Shown here in pieces: positions 48,294-57,575 of a DNA stretch of 64,000 nt. Source of the DNA: Pseudomonas sp. SG20056 (GTDB lineage Bacteria > Pseudomonadota > Gammaproteobacteria > Pseudomonadales > Pseudomonadaceae); the NCBI RefSeq assembly GCF_031764535.1, contig NZ_CP134499.1:2542001-2606000 (forward strand), read 5' to 3'. Each line of letters opens with the position of its first letter. Positions within the stretch are counted from its first letter, which is position 1. The notes below the pieces were generated by a model. It ran no database searches. It worked only from the letters and a program-made list of their open reading frames with translations, and had not been told where the DNA came from. The position numbers and the translations under genes were made by a program.

Positions 48294-49154
48294 ATGCGCA
48301 TACTCGTAACGTGGTTACTGTGCCTGGCCATTCACAACATCGCCCAGGCGCAAACGCCCGTCAGTGTTACGGTGTTGTGTGACGCCAGTTATCCGCCCTA
48401 CAGCTACGCCGAAAACGGCGAAGCCAAAGGTCTGTACAGCGACATTCTGCGTGCGGCCTTCGCGCGCATGCCGGGTTATCGCGTAAGTATCCGCCCGGTG
48501 CCCTGGCCACGCGGGCTGGCAGCGCTGGAAAAGGGTACAGCCTTTGCCCTGTTCCCGCCTTACCACCGCCCTGTGGAACGACCGTGGATGGATTATTCGC
48601 GGCCGATTCTGGAAGAAAGCGTGGTGGCCTTCGTGCGTGCCGAGTTGGCTCAACAACGTGCCATCGAAGATTTCCCAGCGGCTTATACAGGGCTACGCAT
48701 TGGCCTCAACCGCGGTTTCAATATCATCGCCGCGCCGGGCTACAAAACCATGCTCGCGGCCGGTGAGGTCAAACAGAGCTACGCCACAGACAACCGCACC
48801 AATCTGCTGCAACTCAGGCGCAAGCGCATCGATGTGTATGTCAATGATCGCCTGTCGATCCTCTGGGAGCTGCAGCAGATGCGCAGCGAAGGCCTGTTTG
48901 CCAGCAGTGGCCTGGACTGGCTGGTTGAAGGGCCGACGCTGTCCAGCGAGCACGGTCATCTGGGCTATACCCGCATCAATGAACAGGCCTACCCCTACAA
49001 GCAGGACTTCAAGCAGCAACTGGATCAAGCTCTGCTAACCCTTGAGCAGGATGGCAGCATCACCCGCCTGGCCCAGCGCTACAGCTCGATTGATCTGCTA
49101 CCCGCTACTGGCAAAGGCTCTAGCGAGGACGCAACAAGCGCTAACGACCTCTGA
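48294..49154 (+). CDS. periplasmic solute-binding protein (family 3-like)
   Basis: 286 residues from ATG 48294 with AAGGAG seven bases upstream; the TTG at 48288 is not preferred. Signal peptide 1-20 (cleavage after AQA). SBP family 3 pattern: CDASYPPYSYAENGEAKGLYSDILRAAFARMPGYRV, and IRPVPWPRGLAALEKGTAFALFPP. No ABC permease genes nearby, so it may deliver ligand to the neighbouring chemoreceptor or act as an orphan binding protein; ligand unknown. Confidence 0.85.
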   Translation: MRILVTWLLCLAIHNIAQAQTPVSVTVLCDASYPPYSYAENGEAKGLYSDILRAAFARMPGYRVSIRPVPWPRGLAALEKGTAFALFPPYHRPVERPWMDYSRPILEESVVAFVRAELAQQRAIEDFPAAYTGLRIGLNRGFNIIAAPGYKTMLAAGEVKQSYATDNRTNLLQLRRKRIDVYVNDRLSILWELQQMRSEGLFASSGLDWLVEGPTLSSEHGHLGYTRINEQAYPYKQDFKQQLDQALLTLEQDGSITRLAQRYSSIDLLPATGKGSSEDATSANDL

Positions 49155-49224
49155 TCAGCATCAATTGCCGAAAGCAGTGCACGCCCGTACACTGCGCGCC
49201 TTTTTCCTATGACGGGCGTACCAA

Positions 49225-49947
49225 ATGCTTTTTCTTCTGCGCATGCTGGCGATGGGCGTGCATTTTATCCTCGCCGGCATTCTGGGCCTGTTGCTTGGCC
49301 TCTGCCGCCCGTTCAACCCGGATAACAGCCGCTTGTGCGCACGCCTCTACAGCGTCCCGGCGCAATGGCTGTTGCGCTGGAAGCTGAAGACCGACGTGCA
49401 CACTCTGGAACACCAGCACTCCTGCGTGATCATCGCCAACCACCAATCAAACTATGATCTCTACGTGCTTGGCCGCGTGGTGCCCAAGCGCACCGTGAGC
49501 ATCGGCAAGAAGAGCCTGAAGTGGGTGCCGTTCTTCGGTCAGCTGTACTGGCTGGCCGGCAACGTGCTGCTCGACCGTGGCAATGCGATTCGCGCCAAGC
49601 AGGCCATGCTCACCACCACCGACACCCTAAAACACAAGGACACCTCGATCTGGGTGTTCCCGGAAGGCACGCGCAACCTCGGCAAGGGCCTGCTGCCGTT
49701 CAAGAAAGGCGCATTTCAGATGGCAATTGCCGCTGGTGTACCGATTATCCCAGTGTGCGTCAGCACCTACGTCAACCATATCCAGCTCAACCGCTGGCAT
49801 AGCGGCGAAATAATGATCCGCTCGCTGCCGGCCATCCCCACTGCGGGTCTGAGTCAGGATGATCTGCCGCAGCTGGTCGAAACCTGCCGCACGCAGATGC
49901 AGCACTGTATCGAGGCCATGGATCAGCAGCTTAGCCAAAGCGCCTGA
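49225..49947 (+). CDS. plsC: 1-acyl-sn-glycerol-3-phosphate acyltransferase
   Basis: 240 residues. N-terminal membrane segment (about 5-25). Catalytic HX4D box in IANHQSNYDLY, glycerol-phosphate site FPEGTRNLGKG, and VPIIPVCVSTY. It acylates lysophosphatidic acid to phosphatidic acid at the inner membrane. Followed by a very strong terminator. Confidence 0.92.
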   Translation: MLFLLRMLAMGVHFILAGILGLLLGLCRPFNPDNSRLCARLYSVPAQWLLRWKLKTDVHTLEHQHSCVIIANHQSNYDLYVLGRVVPKRTVSIGKKSLKWVPFFGQLYWLAGNVLLDRGNAIRAKQAMLTTTDTLKHKDTSIWVFPEGTRNLGKGLLPFKKGAFQMAIAAGVPIIPVCVSTYVNHIQLNRWHSGEIMIRSLPAIPTAGLSQDDLPQLVETCRTQMQHCIEAMDQQLSQSA

Positions 49948-49960
49948 GTCAACCCGTCCG

Positions 49961-49999
49961 CCAATAAAAAGCCCAGCCACGCGCTGGGCTTTTTATTGG
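49961..49999 (+). terminator. terminator after plsC
   Basis: Seventeen-base perfect stem (CCAATAAAAAGCCCAGC and its complement) with a 5-base loop and internal T-run. Confidence 0.88.
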
Positions 50000-50092
50000 C
50001 GGATGCAGCCCGCATAACAACCGTTTCAGTCACACCGGCAGCGAGCAAGCCGCTAAGCTGCGTGCTGAGGTCACCGATAATAAGGAAACACC

Positions 50093-51064
50093 ATGGGTCG
50101 CGTTGTTGCTGCCGCCGTCTACAGCAAGGGCAAGAAAGTCACCAATATCAACCTCGACGAAGGCAAGCCATGGTCAAAGAAACCGGGGCATTTCGTCTGG
50201 ATCGGCCTGCATGACCCCTGCTCCGAAGAGCTGACCAGCCTGCAGCAGCAATTCGACCTGCATGAACTGGCACTGGAAGACGCCCTGCAGCGGCACACCC
50301 GGCCCAAGTTGGAAACCTTCGGCGACGCGCTGTTTCTGGTGCTCTACTCACCCATTCTGGTTAATGACGAGCTGACCTTTGTCGAAACCCAGCTGTTCGC
50401 CGGCAGCGGTTACATCATCAGCGCACGCTATGGCGAATCCGCGCCCTATTCCCAGGTCCGCCAACGCTGCGAGGCGCGTCCGTTGCTGCTTGAGCACGGC
50501 GAAGATTTCGTGCTCTATGCCCTGCTCAGCTTCGTGATCGAGAACTACCGCCCGCTGATGGACAACTACCACGTCGAGCTTGAGGAAGTGGAACAGCACG
50601 TGCTGAAAAACCCACTGAGCCAGGCCGATGTCGAGCGCATCCAGGGCCTGCGTCGCGATCTGCTGCGGTTGCGTCGTTATATCGGGCCGCTGGCAGAAAT
50701 CTGCAAAGAGCTGCAGCGCCTCGACTTCCCGTTTATCGACAAGAACATGCGCCCCTACTTCCGCGACGTGGCGATTCACGTCAACCGTTTGCTGGAAGAC
50801 CTCACCGGCCTACGCGAGATGGCCGACCACGCCATCGAAATCGGCCTGCTGCTGGAATCCTCACGACAAAGCGTCACCCAGCGCAAGTTTGCCGCCTGGG
50901 CGGCGATTCTGGCCTTTCCCACGGCAGTGGCGGGAATATACGGGATGAACTTTCAGAACATGCCAGAGCTCGCCTGGCAGTACGGCTACTTTGGCGTACT
51001 CGGTCTGATCACCACAGGCTGCATCGGACTCTACGCGAGCTTCAAGCATTACGGCTGGCTATAG
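50093..51064 (+). CDS. CorA-family divalent cation transporter
   Basis: 323 residues. Large N-terminal cytoplasmic domain with long helices (about 1-255), then two C-terminal membrane helices; the first ends in the diagnostic IYGMNFQNMPEL (GMN selectivity motif), the second is FGVLGLITTGCIGLYASF. Usually Mg2+ or Co2+/Ni2+ transport. The C-terminus has few basic residues after the last helix, which is a variation. Confidence 0.9.
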   Translation: MGRVVAAAVYSKGKKVTNINLDEGKPWSKKPGHFVWIGLHDPCSEELTSLQQQFDLHELALEDALQRHTRPKLETFGDALFLVLYSPILVNDELTFVETQLFAGSGYIISARYGESAPYSQVRQRCEARPLLLEHGEDFVLYALLSFVIENYRPLMDNYHVELEEVEQHVLKNPLSQADVERIQGLRRDLLRLRRYIGPLAEICKELQRLDFPFIDKNMRPYFRDVAIHVNRLLEDLTGLREMADHAIEIGLLLESSRQSVTQRKFAAWAAILAFPTAVAGIYGMNFQNMPELAWQYGYFGVLGLITTGCIGLYASFKHYGWL

Positions 51065-51126
51065 AGCGATGTTTAACGTCGCGTAACGGCAGCCTGCAGA
51101 ATGGCGGCCACGGATGGCACGCCATA

Positions 51127-51155
51127 AAAAAGCCCGGTCACTGACCGGGCTTTTT
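51127..51155. terminator. bidirectional terminator
   Basis: Fourteen-base stem (AAAAAGCCCGGTCA and complement) with a 1-base centre between the convergent CorA and amidotransferase genes. Confidence 0.85.
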
Positions 51156-51169
51156 CGTGCAACTGCAAG

Positions 51170-51898
51170 TTATTCAGCCAGGCCGGCACGACCCTGGGCG
51201 ACAAAGCGCATCATCCACTCGGCCACGGTGTGGCCCTGGTGGTCATGCTGCAGGCTGTCGACGCCCTTGGAGTAGGCCGGCTCACCAATATGCTTTTGGC
51301 GCAGATCAAGCAGCGCGCGCGAGTAGTCATGCACAAACTCGGGGTGGCCCTGGAAGCACAGCACCTGATCACCGATGCAGTAGGAGGCGATTGGGCAGAA
51401 CTCGCTGCTGGCCAGCAACGTGGCGTTTTCCGGCAGTTGGGTCACCTGATCCTGGTGGCTGATCAGCAGGGTCAGGTCCTCCAGGTCAGGACTCATCCAG
51501 GTCGGCTTGCTCGCCATGCGGTACTGATGGATACCCACCCCCCAGCCCTGCACCGCGCGCTCAGCCTTGCCGCCCAGCAACAGCGCCAGCAGCTGATGAC
51601 CGAAGCACACACCGAGCAGCTTGTCGCCCCGGTTGTAGCGCTCCAGCAGGTAGGTTTTCAGCGTCTGGATCCAGGCATCGCTACCGAAGGAATCTGCCTT
51701 GCTGCCCGTCACCAGATAAGCATCGTAGCGCTCGCTGTCCGGCGGGTAATGCCCCTCCATCACGTTGTACACCTTGAACTCGGCAGCAATTGGCTGACGG
51801 GCGAACAACTGCTCGAACATACGGCCATAACTGTCGTATTGGTCGACCAATTCAGGGCGAAGAACATCGGTTTCCAGGATGCAGATCTGCAGCGGCAT
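51170..51898 (-). CDS. class I glutamine amidotransferase-like protein
   Basis: 242 residues. Catalytic triad visible: LLGVCFGHQLLA (Cys about 98), CFQGHPEFV (His and Glu). TGSKADSFGSDAWI is the oxyanion region. Such stand-alone amidotransferases can hydrolyse gamma-glutamyl amides, as in PuuD-like or GMP-synthase-like enzymes; the acceptor here is unknown. Convergent with the CorA gene. Confidence 0.88.
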   Translation of the reverse strand: MPLQICILETDVLRPELVDQYDSYGRMFEQLFARQPIAAEFKVYNVMEGHYPPDSERYDAYLVTGSKADSFGSDAWIQTLKTYLLERYNRGDKLLGVCFGHQLLALLLGGKAERAVQGWGVGIHQYRMASKPTWMSPDLEDLTLLISHQDQVTQLPENATLLASSEFCPIASYCIGDQVLCFQGHPEFVHDYSRALLDLRQKHIGEPAYSKGVDSLQHDHQGHTVAEWMMRFVAQGRAGLAE

Positions 51899-52119
51899 AT
51901 GGGCGGTTACCTAGGGCGCAGGAGGGTTGTTTTTCCAGCGCGCAAGCGTGCCTGCTGACAGGCTGCAAGGCAATAGCTACGGGCTAAACCCGACCAATTA
52001 CCCGGGGCCCATCAGCGCCCTCGATAGTCACCATAAGCACCATTCACTTCTGTCGATAGCGGCACGCGCAGATGATCTGGCCATCGGGCACTGCGCCCCA
52101 CTTACCAGAGGACATGACC

Positions 52120-52254
52120 ATGACCAGTTTTTCCGCCATCGCCAGCCTGCTTGCCGCATCGGCCTTTACCAGCAACCACAGCGCGAGCAGCCAACGCCAA
52201 GCCGAGAAAGTGCAAGCCGCACAACTCAAGGCCGACCAGAACGCCGGTAAATAA
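52120..52254 (+). CDS. small protein, 44 residues
   Basis: ATG 52120 is seven bases after AGAGGA. Sequence is alanine/serine-rich with a charged end (QRQAEKVQAAQLKADQNAGK), probably helical. It is followed after 26 bases by another small gene with a good SD. No family recognised. Confidence 0.45.
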   Translation: MTSFSAIASLLAASAFTSNHSASSQRQAEKVQAAQLKADQNAGK

Positions 52255-52280
52255 CTGCACCCCGCAATCAGGAGAACGCC

Positions 52281-52478
52281 ATGAGCATCGCCCAATCACT
52301 GAGCAACCAGAACGTCTATGGCGTGACCTATGCCACTGTCGACAGTAGCGGCATCCACTTTGAGTCAGAACTGGCCATCCAGCTTAGCGATGGCACCCTG
52401 ACCACCTTGCATATGCCCACTCACCTGAGCGAGCGCCAGGCCATTCAACAGTTGCTCTGCGGTCGCCCGGCCTGCTGA
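52281..52478 (+). CDS. small protein, 65 residues
   Basis: AGGAG stands seven bases before the ATG. The sequence alternates like a small beta-sheet protein (GVTYATVDSSGIHFESELAIQLSDGTLTTLHMP) and ends LLCGRPAC. It probably forms a two-gene unit with the 44-residue ORF. Unknown function. Confidence 0.5.
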   Translation: MSIAQSLSNQNVYGVTYATVDSSGIHFESELAIQLSDGTLTTLHMPTHLSERQAIQQLLCGRPAC

Positions 52479-52481
52479 ACG

Positions 52482-52883
52482 CTACTGCGCTGGCATTGGG
52501 CAGCTCAGGTCGCCTTCTTCACAGACGGCCAGCTGCTCCAGCTCCTTGACCCGTGCGGCGGTCTTTTGCGTCAGGCAGCCGTTTAGCACCATCGGATAGG
52601 CCGAACCACCCTCCACCGACGCTGACTCGAACGCGCAAGCCAGATCACGGAACTTGATCCAGGCCAGCTGCACGTCCTTGAGTTGCTGTTTCTGCCCATC
52701 ATCCAGACGCTTGCGGTAATCGCCGTAGAGCTGATTCAGACGTTTATCCTGAGCGGCATACTCTGCCGCCGCGCATTGATTGAGGGTGAGTTGATCCATG
52801 GCATTGGCGCAATCATCCGCCCACACCGGAGTGGCCAGTAACCCCAAGTTTATTGCCAGCACACTGCGTATCCCGATTGTCAT
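52482..52883 (-). CDS. LprI/DUF1311-family secreted protein
   Basis: 133 residues from ATG 52883, preceded by GGGAGG. Signal peptide to about residue 23 (ATPVWA). DUF1311 pattern: CANAMDQLTLNQCAAAEYAAQDKRLNQLYGDYRKRLDDGQKQQLKDVQLAWIKFRDLACAFES, with paired cysteines. Members include lysozyme inhibitors; the role here is open. Confidence 0.85.
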   Translation of the reverse strand: MTIGIRSVLAINLGLLATPVWADDCANAMDQLTLNQCAAAEYAAQDKRLNQLYGDYRKRLDDGQKQQLKDVQLAWIKFRDLACAFESASVEGGSAYPMVLNGCLTQKTAARVKELEQLAVCEEGDLSCPMPAQ

Positions 52884-52976
52884 AACACCTCCCTTGCGCC
52901 ACACCGTCGTGGTCATTGCAGCAGTCTAGTGCTGTAGCCATAAATAGGCTGGTCTTCCACACACTACAGGCGATAA

Positions 52977-53003
52977 AAAACCGGCTCACAGGGAGCCGGT
53001 TTT
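52977..53003. terminator. terminator after the beta-oxidation operon
   Basis: Eleven-base stem AAAACCGGCTC/GAGCCGGTTTT with a 5-base loop and A/T flanks. On the minus strand it ends the thiolase/multifunctional operon. Confidence 0.8.
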
Positions 53004-53030
53004 CAGTATCTCTGCCTTAACGCGACGGCG

Positions 53031-55175
53031 TTAGAAACTTTCGTTCTTCGCCGCCTTCTCCAGCAACAACGCCGGCGGCAGGAAGCGCTCGCCGTACTGC
53101 TCAGCCAGGTACTGGGCGCGGGCGACAAAGTCCTTCACTCCGTACTGGTTGATAAATTGCAGCGCACCGCCGGTCCAGGCTGCAAAGCCGATGCCCATGA
53201 TCGAGCCGATGTTGGCATCGGCTACCGACTTGAGCACGCCCTCTTCTACGCAGCGCACGGTTTCGATGGCCTGGATAAACAGGATGCGATCACGCACGTC
53301 AATCTGCGAAATCTGCGCATCGCTCTTCTCGAAACGCGCCTTGAGTTCCGGCCACAGGTGCTTCTTGCCACCCGCCGGGTAATCGTAGAAGCCCGCACCC
53401 GCTGCCTTGCCCGGCCGCTTGTACTCGTTGAGCATCATGTCGATCACGGCAAATGCCGGGTGCTCGGGGATCTGCTTGCCTTCGGCCGCGAGGTCCTTGA
53501 TGGTCTGCTGACGGATATGGTTCATCAGGCTCATCGACACTTCATCGCTGATCGCCAGCGGGCCAACCGGCATGCCGGCCTTGCGCGCTTCGTTCTCGAT
53601 CATCGCCGCGCTCACGCCCTCACCCAACATGGCCAGACCTTCATTGGTGAAAGTGCCGAACACCCGCGAGGTGAAGAAGCCGCGGCTGTCGTTGACCACG
53701 ATCGGGGTCTTCTTGATCTGCATGACGTAGTCAAAACCACGCGCCAGGGTCTCGTCGCTGGTCTGCTCGCCCTTGATGATTTCCACCAACGGCATCTTGT
53801 CCACCGGGCTGAAGAAATGCAGACCGATAAACTTGTCCTGCTTCTGCACCGCCGTAGCCAGGCCGGTGATCGGCAGGGTCGAGGTGTTGGAAGCGATCAC
53901 CGCATCCGCCAGCGCTGCACGTTCGGCTGCCGCGGTGACATTGGCCTTGAGGTCACGATCCTCAAATACCGCTTCGATGATCAGGTCGCAGCCCTCGAAA
54001 TCAGCGTCACTGACCGTGGGTTTGATCCGCGCCAGGATGCCATCGCGCTTCTCGGCGCTCATCTGGCCACGGCCGACCTTTTTCTCCAGCAGCTTGACCG
54101 AGTAGCTCTTGCCCTTCTCAGCGGCTTCGATGGAGATGTCCTTGAGCACTACGTCGATACCGGCCACAGCCGACACATAGGCAATACCGGCGCCCATCAT
54201 GCCGGCACCAAGCACACCAACTTTCTTGGTCACGTAAGGCTCGAAGCCCTGTGGACGCGAGCCGCCGGCGTTGATTTCATTGAGCTGGAACCAGAAGGTG
54301 CCAATCATGTTCTTCGCCACCTGGCCGGTGGTCAGCTCGGTGAAGTAGCGCGCTTCGATGATCTGCGCGGTGTCGAAGTCGACCTGCGCCCCCTCAACGG
54401 CGGCGCACATGATCTTCTCCGGCGCCGGGAAGCAGCCCTTGGTCTTGTCACGCAGCACGCTCGGGGCGATGGCCAGCATCTGCGCCACATTCGGGCTGGA
54501 CGGCGTGCCGCCGGGAATTTTGTAGCCTTTCACGTCCCACGGCTGCACGGCGCTCGGGTTGGCGGCGATAAAGGCGCGCGCCTTGGCCAGCAGGTCATCA
54601 CTGTCGCTGGCCAGTTCATGGATCAGACCAGCCTTGAGCGCCGCATCAGGGCGCACCTTCTTGCCTTCAGCCAGATACGGCAGGGCTTTTTCCAGGCCGA
54701 GGATGCGCACCATACGCACTACACCACCGCCGCCCGGCAGCAGGCCGAGGGTCACTTCCGGCAGGCCGAGCTGAATGCTGGAATTGTTCAGGGCGATACG
54801 GTGATGGCAGGCCAGAGCAATTTCCCAGCCGCCGCCCAGGGCTGCACCGTTGATCGCCGCCACCACCGGCTTACCCAGAGTTTCCAAGCGACGCAGTTGG
54901 CCCTTGATGTTGAGGATCATCTGGTAGAAGGCCGGCGCGTCGGCCTTGGTGACCTTGATCAGCTCATTGAGGTCGCCGCCGGCGAAGAAGGTCTTCTTCG
55001 CGGAGGTGAGGATGACCCCGGCAATGGAATCCTTCTCGGCTTCCAGTCGGTCGACGATCTTGCCCATGGCTTCGCGGTACACCGCGTTCATGGTGTTAGC
55101 GCTCTGGCCAGGCATGTCCATGGTCAGAACGACGATATTGTCCTGGCCTTTTTCGTAACGGATGGCGTCAGTCAT
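53031..55175 (-). CDS. beta-oxidation multifunctional protein (FadB/FadJ-like)
   Basis: 714 residues from ATG 55175 (MTDAIRYEKGQDNIVVLT). N-terminal enoyl-CoA hydratase (about 1-190, with AAINGAALGGGWEIALACHHRIA and LPEVTLGLLPGGGGVVRMVR); NAD-binding 3-hydroxyacyl-CoA dehydrogenase (about 320-500: VGVLGAGMMGAGIAYVSAVAGIDVVLKD; VIASNTSTLPIT; LHFFSPVDKMPLVEII) and C-terminal dehydrogenase domains. It hydrates enoyl-CoA and oxidises 3-hydroxyacyl-CoA. Coupled to the thiolase 16 bases upstream. Confidence 0.93.
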   Translation of the reverse strand: MTDAIRYEKGQDNIVVLTMDMPGQSANTMNAVYREAMGKIVDRLEAEKDSIAGVILTSAKKTFFAGGDLNELIKVTKADAPAFYQMILNIKGQLRRLETLGKPVVAAINGAALGGGWEIALACHHRIALNNSSIQLGLPEVTLGLLPGGGGVVRMVRILGLEKALPYLAEGKKVRPDAALKAGLIHELASDSDDLLAKARAFIAANPSAVQPWDVKGYKIPGGTPSSPNVAQMLAIAPSVLRDKTKGCFPAPEKIMCAAVEGAQVDFDTAQIIEARYFTELTTGQVAKNMIGTFWFQLNEINAGGSRPQGFEPYVTKKVGVLGAGMMGAGIAYVSAVAGIDVVLKDISIEAAEKGKSYSVKLLEKKVGRGQMSAEKRDGILARIKPTVSDADFEGCDLIIEAVFEDRDLKANVTAAAERAALADAVIASNTSTLPITGLATAVQKQDKFIGLHFFSPVDKMPLVEIIKGEQTSDETLARGFDYVMQIKKTPIVVNDSRGFFTSRVFGTFTNEGLAMLGEGVSAAMIENEARKAGMPVGPLAISDEVSMSLMNHIRQQTIKDLAAEGKQIPEHPAFAVIDMMLNEYKRPGKAAGAGFYDYPAGGKKHLWPELKARFEKSDAQISQIDVRDRILFIQAIETVRCVEEGVLKSVADANIGSIMGIGFAAWTGGALQFINQYGVKDFVARAQYLAEQYGERFLPPALLLEKAAKNESF

Positions 55176-55191
55176 TTTTCTTATCTCCGCC

Positions 55192-56397
55192 TCAAACTCG
55201 TTCAATGATGGTGGCGATGCCCATGCCACCACCTACGCACAGGGTGGCCAGGCCGTAGCGCAGCTGGCGCTTCTCCAGCTCGTCGAGCAGGGTGCCGAGG
55301 ATGGCGCAACCGGTTGCACCCAGCGGGTGGCCCATGGCGATGGAGCCGCCGTTGACGTTGACCTTGTCCTCGCTGACGCCCATGTCCTTCATAAACTTCA
55401 TCACCACCGAAGCAAACGCCTCGTTGACCTCGAACAGGTCGATGTCATTGACGTTCAGCCCCGCCTTGGCCAGCGCCTTGCGCGTGGCCGGTGCCGGGCC
55501 GGTGAGCATGATGGTCGGGTCGGTGCTGGTCACGGCAGTGGCGACGATGCGTGCACGCGGCTTCAGACCCAGCTCGCGGCCTTTGGCCTCGGAGCCGATC
55601 AGCATTAGGGCCGAGCCATCGACGATGCCCGAGCTGTTGCCTGGGGTGTGTACGTGGTTGATCTGCTCGACATGGCTGTAGACGCGCAGCGCGGTGCTGT
55701 CGAAGCCCATCTGGCCCATCATCTCGAAGCTCGGCTTGAGCTTGCCCAGGCCTTCGAGGGTGGATTCGCCACGGATAAACTCATCGTGATCGAGCAGGAC
55801 GATGCCGTTCTGGTCCGCTACCGGAATCAGCGACTTGCTGAACGAGCCGTCCTTGCTGGCACGGGCGGCCTTCTGCTGCGAGCGCAGAGCGAAGCTGTCG
55901 ACGTCCGTGCGGCTGAAACCTTCCAGGGTGGCGATCAGATCGGCGCCGATACCCTGCGGAGTGAAATGGGTGTGCATATTGGTCGCCGGGTCCATCACCC
56001 AGGCGCCGCCATCGGAGCCCATGGGAATGCGCGACATCGACTCGACACCGCCAACTACCACCAGGTCCTCGAAACCGGAACGTACCTTCATCGCGCCGAG
56101 GTTCACCGCTTCCAGGCCCGAGGCGCAGAAACGGTTGAGTTGCACGCCCGACACGCTGACATCCCAATCGGCAACCATGGCGGCCGTTTTGGCAATGTCC
56201 GCGCCCTGATCACCCACCGGCGTTACACAGCCGAGCACGATGTCATCGACCTGGCTGGTGTCCAGGTTATTGCGCGCTTGCAGCGCCTTGAGCAGGCCGG
56301 CGATCAGGTCGACAGGCTTGACGCTGTACAGCGCCCCGTCCTTCTTGCCCTTGCCGCGTGGCGTGCGCACGGCATCGAAAATATATGCTTCGGTCAT
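55192..56397 (-). CDS. acetyl-CoA C-acyltransferase (thiolase)
   Basis: 401 residues from ATG 56397 ([27 protein letters not shown] upstream). Active-site Cys in [23 protein letters not shown] histidine motif ([20 protein letters not shown]) and terminal Cys in [17 protein letters not shown]. It cleaves 3-ketoacyl-CoA, completing the cycle with the downstream multifunctional protein. Confidence 0.94.
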   Translation of the reverse strand: MTEAYIFDAVRTPRGKGKKDGALYSVKPVDLIAGLLKALQARNNLDTSQVDDIVLGCVTPVGDQGADIAKTAAMVADWDVSVSGVQLNRFCASGLEAVNLGAMKVRSGFEDLVVVGGVESMSRIPMGSDGGAWVMDPATNMHTHFTPQGIGADLIATLEGFSRTDVDSFALRSQQKAARASKDGSFSKSLIPVADQNGIVLLDHDEFIRGESTLEGLGKLKPSFEMMGQMGFDSTALRVYSHVEQINHVHTPGNSSGIVDGSALMLIGSEAKGRELGLKPRARIVATAVTSTDPTIMLTGPAPATRKALAKAGLNVNDIDLFEVNEAFASVVMKFMKDMGVSEDKVNVNGGSIAMGHPLGATGCAILGTLLDELEKRQLRYGLATLCVGGGMGIATIIERV

Positions 56398-56470
56398 GGC
56401 GTCCTCAGACCTCCAATGGAGGGTGGCTGATGGCGCAGGTGGGGCCCACGCCTGTTTTTGTTGAGTGGTA

Positions 56471-56606
56471 GGCCGTTGAAAAACGTCGGCGAGGCAGGAA
56501 AGACAAGGCAAAAACAGGCGAGGAAGCGGAGCTTACGAGCTGTAAATGAGCATTCCGAGCCTGTTTTTAACGCCGTATTGCCAACGTAGGTAGTTTTTCA
56601 ACGGCC
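56471..56606. repeat. MITE-like element, copy 1 of a 69-bp shared core
   Basis: 136 bases bounded by perfect 14-base inverted repeats GGCCGTTGAAAAAC. The core 56505-56573 occurs again at 63318-63386 in direct orientation with two differences. The core itself has an inverted pair (AAAAACAGGC/GCCTGTTTTT). No coding potential. The remainder of 56398-56996 contains nothing else I can assign. Confidence 0.7.
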
Positions 56607-56996
56607 TGCGGGGCCTACCATACGCCGGGCGGGGGCAGTCTCAATGACCGAAGTGCTCAGGCCTATTGACCGCTCAGCTCAGACAAACGGTCAATCACTG
56701 GGCAAAAGGCAACAAGCGCGTCTAGCTCAAGGCCCGCTTGCCTGATGCGGGCCAGGCGTCATAACCGCTGGCAACTAGCCTGCGCACCTTAGTAATCAAG
56801 GCATCTATAGCCAGGCGCTGCGCGCCCCTACAGTTGAATCAAGCCACCGGCAAATAGAGCGCAGGTCGGCTGTTGTAGGCGTCGTCGCCGGGTTTTGCCG
56901 GGACGGCTTGAATGATCAACACGAGGCGTGGCGTCGCATCCGCGTATTAAGCAGGACAGCGACGACCACCCGCAAAAAACAACAAGGCCAACCGCC

Positions 56997-57092
56997 ATGT
57001 TCAATCCAGTGAAAATGCGTCAGGCAGGCATGATCGTGTTTGCCACCACCGTCATTCTGATTCTTCCCAACCTGACCCGCTTGGTCAGCTAA
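56997..57092 (+). CDS. 31-residue putative membrane peptide
   Basis: Starts at ATG with AAGG nine bases upstream. A basic N-terminus (MFNPVKMRQAG) precedes a single hydrophobic helix (MIVFATTVILILPNLT). Too short for most gene callers. Codon use is Pseudomonas-like. Role unknown; conservation would have to be tested. Confidence 0.4.
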   Translation: MFNPVKMRQAGMIVFATTVILILPNLTRLVS

Positions 57093-57215
57093 ACCCCTGA
57101 TTTCCTGCCCTGCCTGCCACCGTGGAGTGAGCCGGCAGCGGCAGCGCTAACTCAACAAACACGTGCAAAGCAGCGCCTGTGCTAGGGTGATTTCAATCAA
57201 CCCAAGGAGCACACC

Positions 57216-57575
57216 ATGCGCACCCTATTTGCCACCCTCAGCCTGCTGGTCAGCCTGCCTCTGCTGGCCGGCGAAGCCGAACTCAGCGCCGCCGTTGTCG
57301 CCCTGCAATCACCGGAAAGCGTGCTGATCGATGTGCGTACCGCCGATGAATTCGCCGCCGGCGCACTGCCAGGTGCAGAGCAGATCGAGCATGAACAGAT
57401 CGCCAGCCGCATCAGCGCTATTGCCCCGGACAAGGACACCCCCATCGTGCTGTATTGCCGCAGCGGCCGCCGCTCCAGCATCGCCGAAGAAAGCCTGCGC
57501 GCCATGGGCTACAGCAACCTGATCAACGCGGGCGGCTATGACGAACTGAAACTCGCCCTGGAGTCGCAGGATTGA
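57216..57575 (+). CDS. periplasmic rhodanese-domain protein
   Basis: 119 residues. Signal peptide MRTLFATLSLLVSLPLLA. Single rhodanese domain with LIDVRTADEFAAGALPGAEQI and the active-site loop LYCRSGRRSS containing the persulfide cysteine. AAGGAG site eight bases upstream. The stop overlaps the TTG start of the cytochrome gene, so a periplasmic sulfur-redox pair is likely. Confidence 0.9.
   Translation: MRTLFATLSLLVSLPLLAGEAELSAAVVALQSPESVLIDVRTADEFAAGALPGAEQIEHEQIASRISAIAPDKDTPIVLYCRSGRRSSIAEESLRAMGYSNLINAGGYDELKLALESQD

Noticed and set aside
53157..55208. 683-codon plus-strand ORF
   Set aside because: Antisense to the multifunctional beta-oxidation gene, His/Arg-rich, no family signature.
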